Assembly (NCBI GenBank): GCA_030590605.1 | Contig: JAUUYB010000055.1 | Coordinates: 1-6,839, forward strand | Reading direction: 5' to 3' | From: Candidatus Woesearchaeota archaeon | GTDB lineage: Archaea; Nanobdellota; Nanobdellia; Woesearchaeales; JAUUYB01 | Length of the DNA stretch: 6,839 nucleotides | Shown: in pieces, positions 6,201 to 6,839 of the stretch | Layout: every line of letters starts with the position of its first letter | Numbering within the stretch: the stretch's first letter is position 1 | Program-made: the position numbers and the translations under genes | The notes under the pieces: generated by a model | What the model was told of the DNA's origin: nothing | Databases searched by the model: none | What the model saw: only the letters and a program-made list of their open reading frames with translations

Positions 6201-6839
6201 ACTGCACTAAACTTCACGAACCGAATGCAAAGTGCTGTGCTAATGAATACATGCAACAGTGGGATTCTGTCTGCGGCCTCCCTGGAGGAGCACTATTCAA
6301 CGAACTCAAAGAATCTGCATGCATCGAAGTGCAGGAAAGAGGCATACAAGAGCCTGCCGGTCTTAATTGCAACAAGGTCTGGAATTCTGTTGCAGGATTC
6401 TGTGAGCCGGATGGGGGTGACCCTGCTGAATATATTCCATCATCTGCTCAGATATTGGGTAGTAATGATAAACTTTACATCAGGATCATTAAACCAGGAA
6501 ACCAATCAAAAAATAAGGACTGGGTCTTCGAGGCAGGAGCTGTAAGGAAGAAACTGACGGCAGCAGATAACATAGATAAGCTTGAAGAAGGGAAAGAGAC
6601 TAAGGTTCAGGAACATACATATTTCTACCCTCTGAAAACAGTAGGAAATCTCAAGACGATTTTCATGAAAGATAGGGGAGATGGGGAATGGGAAGCGAAA
6701 GAGTTAAAAAAGGCTTGTCCAAAATCTAATAATGATTTTATCGCGAAATTAAAAGAGCATGTCGGAGTTCAGGGTAGTGGGTCCGAGATAGTCCTTCAGG
6801 ATTTATGCGAAGAGGTCCATGCCAAGATCGGTGCAGGAA
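2945..6839 (+). CDS. Giant modular surface protein with FnIII and Ig-like domains (3' partial)
   Basis: The frame stays open from 2945 (alternative ATG 2927, six codons earlier) to the right edge, giving 1298 visible residues and no stop. In order: a signal-like segment at 1-22 ending VSA; membrane segments near 57-76 and 84-103 joined by a short loop with R82-R83; FnIII-like modules near 104-208 and 214-306, with typical strand patterns such as ISGLDSDTIYYYELVA; an Ig-like module near 308-395; an Ig-like module (about 396-588) that appears interrupted by a third FnIII domain (435-526); another Ig-like module at 591-709 with a Thr-rich loop; a beta-rich region at 715-870; an amphipathic helical stretch at 881-910; a membrane segment at 911-929; and a Cys-rich region from 930 onward with C971-x5-C977-x2-C980-x2-C983. 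I count about 20 N-X-S/T sequons in 104-930 and one afterwards. The block from about 825 to 930 resembles a recurrent DPANN giant-protein family from memory, unverified. An adhesive or envelope-structural role is likely; no enzyme motif is visible. The upstream gene ends 32 bases before this start. Confidence 0.9.
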   Translation, partial: MDRRGVLIAFFLLLGLSGTVSADSWGKIVPVSTVMEFEAVRQAPLTDTLAIGPGTEVWITYLIMLLLISSVCAYYHANGGMRRYHAVALVFASLMIMFPVAFADTIFKWHDFPDDSALSEKGHDYFIVYWKNTGESTSGKVNYGKTDSLGQTVTDSGYSETHNITISGLDSDTIYYYELVATNESGFTETKTDSYYSGGAKPYQVRTEQPPDQTAPNITDISVTLPTETSARMSWTTDESSDSIVYYGTTSSMDKNEGVSSMSVSHSVTIENLQAGAVYYYLVSSCDDSRNCDNSSVRQFMATKDDTAQFLEADIYDYHNGWIIEFSGQTKAFSEVQLYVNGLGKQYKIADENGNFTFKSVRISNEIEPNKIKLISTDLSLNKVEKEWSLLPDFDPPTMNITKFNTTSTSPSMRVEGYVDELCTITRKVEPAGDNIPPARVTGLVQDEIYTNSVEFSWDESTESDLDKYLIYRDDVLITTTDTNKYIDSAMDSNRTYEYKVSAIDESCNEGQASETLSVTTDAGGPIYDLNATELELTCNDFFFEESFDISGHFSFDLQLTEGLNDVTIRAIDRAGSYDEYVNTTYYDTGIPQIISTNLPNFQGLTFDRDITIRGNVTENVTINIYVNGGSSPDATTTTTSTTDPNIWEFEVDVTLNRDVDHEVTSNPPALNSTVTFKSGTSWENEISIEAVDIVNNKGYYNETIIYALCSFGGHFDIQDTPTIPTALTPRLIIMGIEEIGKGINITWQGSTAYNATITDIRLVQQPVNVEEQDDWDLGWVSGIHLLENSNKTQAYGRIKIKAIDPSDGENWTWFEKEENISDHRKGECETMPDGVGCFRIPLMFEIDFETPVHNESFTQRQCWDVEVAIDERIDPDNIPEEFLKSSIKLLTRLIKAIDKILEPIKDIEKIVIITCFLSWLMLWMQAFAKRGSCILADTIPGYGFSETVASYGEDACAAKYNQEQHEKGDCGDDQKCSSCQTCAGAIQKYDDLTETIGWICDRVFCPTAPTLRKHIEDSPEYTGDLQGQHSLPIGSDSHYDIGMFSGEDEVSDCSLAQKVYSGSSKYYTEDALKDWQKNSPDDGVDCTKLHEPNAKCCANEYMQQWDSVCGLPGGALFNELKESACIEVQERGIQEPAGLNCNKVWNSVAGFCEPDGGDPAEYIPSSAQILGSNDKLYIRIIKPGNQSKNKDWVFEAGAVRKKLTAADNIDKLEEGKETKVQEHTYFYPLKTVGNLKTIFMKDRGDGEWEAKELKKACPKSNNDFIAKLKEHVGVQGSGSEIVLQDLCEEVHAKIGAG
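3254..3862 (+). other. Two tandem fibronectin type III-like modules
   Basis: Residues 104-208 and about 214-306 each end in the FnIII strand pattern: hydrophobic-x-hydrophobic, then L-x-x-x-x-x-YYY, then an alternating strand (ISGLDSDTIYYYELVA and IENLQAGAVYYYLVSS). The second module opens with TAPNITDISV and carries SWTTDE and IVYYGTT, the pattern seen in FnIII modules of secreted phosphatases and adhesins. C286 and C292 in its last loop are close enough for a local disulfide. Exact boundaries are estimates. Confidence 0.7.
4121..4708 (+). other. FnIII domain nested within a split Ig-like domain
   Basis: Residues 396-434 (with MRVEGYVDELCTI) read as the front strands of an Ig-like module. 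Residues 540-588 (DISGHFSFDLQLTEGLNDVT, then IRAID) read as the back strands. Between them, residues 435-526 form a full FnIII-like domain, with PPARVTGL, VEFSWDES, DLDKYLIYRDD and YEYKVSAIDES. C423 and C539 sit just outside the two junctions and could bridge the split. The intact Ig-like modules at 308-395 and 591-709 give the uninterrupted pattern for comparison. Confidence 0.55.
4850..4873 (+). repeat. Threonine-codon tract in an Ig-like loop
   Basis: Eight consecutive codons, ACT ACT ACT ACG ACC TCA ACG ACT, encode a Thr/Ser run at residues 636-643. It lies between YVNGG and the strand that begins near W648. Such runs are flexible, can be O-glycosylated, and may vary in length by slippage. 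The tract is short and already interrupted by synonymous changes. Confidence 0.6.
5675..5731 (+). other. Internal membrane segment of the giant protein
   Basis: Residues 911-929 are an uncharged, hydrophobic and aromatic-rich stretch (IVIITCFLSWLMLWMQAFA). An amphipathic stretch rich in Lys, Ile and Leu (883-910) precedes it, and K930-R931 follows. With the domains from 104 onward outside the cell, the chain would pass inward here, which agrees with the positive-inside rule. The part after 930 is then predicted to be cytoplasmic unless a further membrane crossing occurs beyond the window. Confidence 0.65.
5855..5893 (+). other. Cysteine cluster C-x5-C-x2-C-x2-C
   Basis: C971, C977, C980 and C983 form a compact cluster just after the membrane segment, followed by C1001 and C1006 (ICDRVFC). 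The region from 930 to the window edge holds about 18 cysteines in 369 residues, against nine in the roughly 800 before the membrane segment. The cluster could bind metal or form disulfides; the sequence alone does not decide. Confidence 0.6.

Noticed and set aside
6195..6545. 116-codon + strand frame near the right end
   Set aside because: It overlaps the intact giant gene in another frame and has no recognisable features.

Overview
The window looks like a piece of an archaeal chromosome, most likely from a DPANN-type lineage (Woesearchaeota/Pacearchaeota-like). This assignment is an inference from three things. Arg is largely AGG/AGA and Ile is often ATA. One protein begins with an archaeal prepilin-type KKGQ signal. 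Two proteins carry sequence patterns I remember as recurrent in DPANN surface proteins: YIEQC...LQGGY near the N-terminus of the second gene, and an EFLKSS...-plus-membrane-anchor block in the third. No search was run.

The DNA is coding almost from end to end and all on the + strand. (1) Positions 2-910 hold the 3' part of a polytopic membrane protein; its start lies left of the window. (2) After a single base, 912-2912 encodes a 666-residue protein with an N-terminal prepilin-like membrane anchor and a large, mostly beta, Cys-containing exterior part. (3) After a gap of 14-32 bases, a very long reading frame (best start 2945) runs off the right edge without a stop, giving at least 1298 residues. 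It combines a signal-like N-terminus, a membrane hairpin, an exterior region of fibronectin type III and Ig-like modules dense in N-glycosylation sequons, a membrane segment at residues 911-929, and a Cys-rich C-terminal part. I see no RNA gene, mobile element, CRISPR array or clear terminator. The two intergenic gaps hold only candidate ribosome-binding and promoter signals.

Together the genes look like a cell-envelope cluster: a multi-pass membrane protein, a pilin-like anchored exterior protein and a giant modular surface protein, plausibly co-transcribed. A role in surface structure, adhesion or cell-cell contact is a reasonable hypothesis, but no enzymatic function can be read from the sequence. 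The most notable points are the apparent insertion of an FnIII domain inside an Ig-like domain, the tandem signal-like N-terminus of the giant protein, and a sharp drop in glycosylation sequons with a rise in cysteines across its internal membrane segment.
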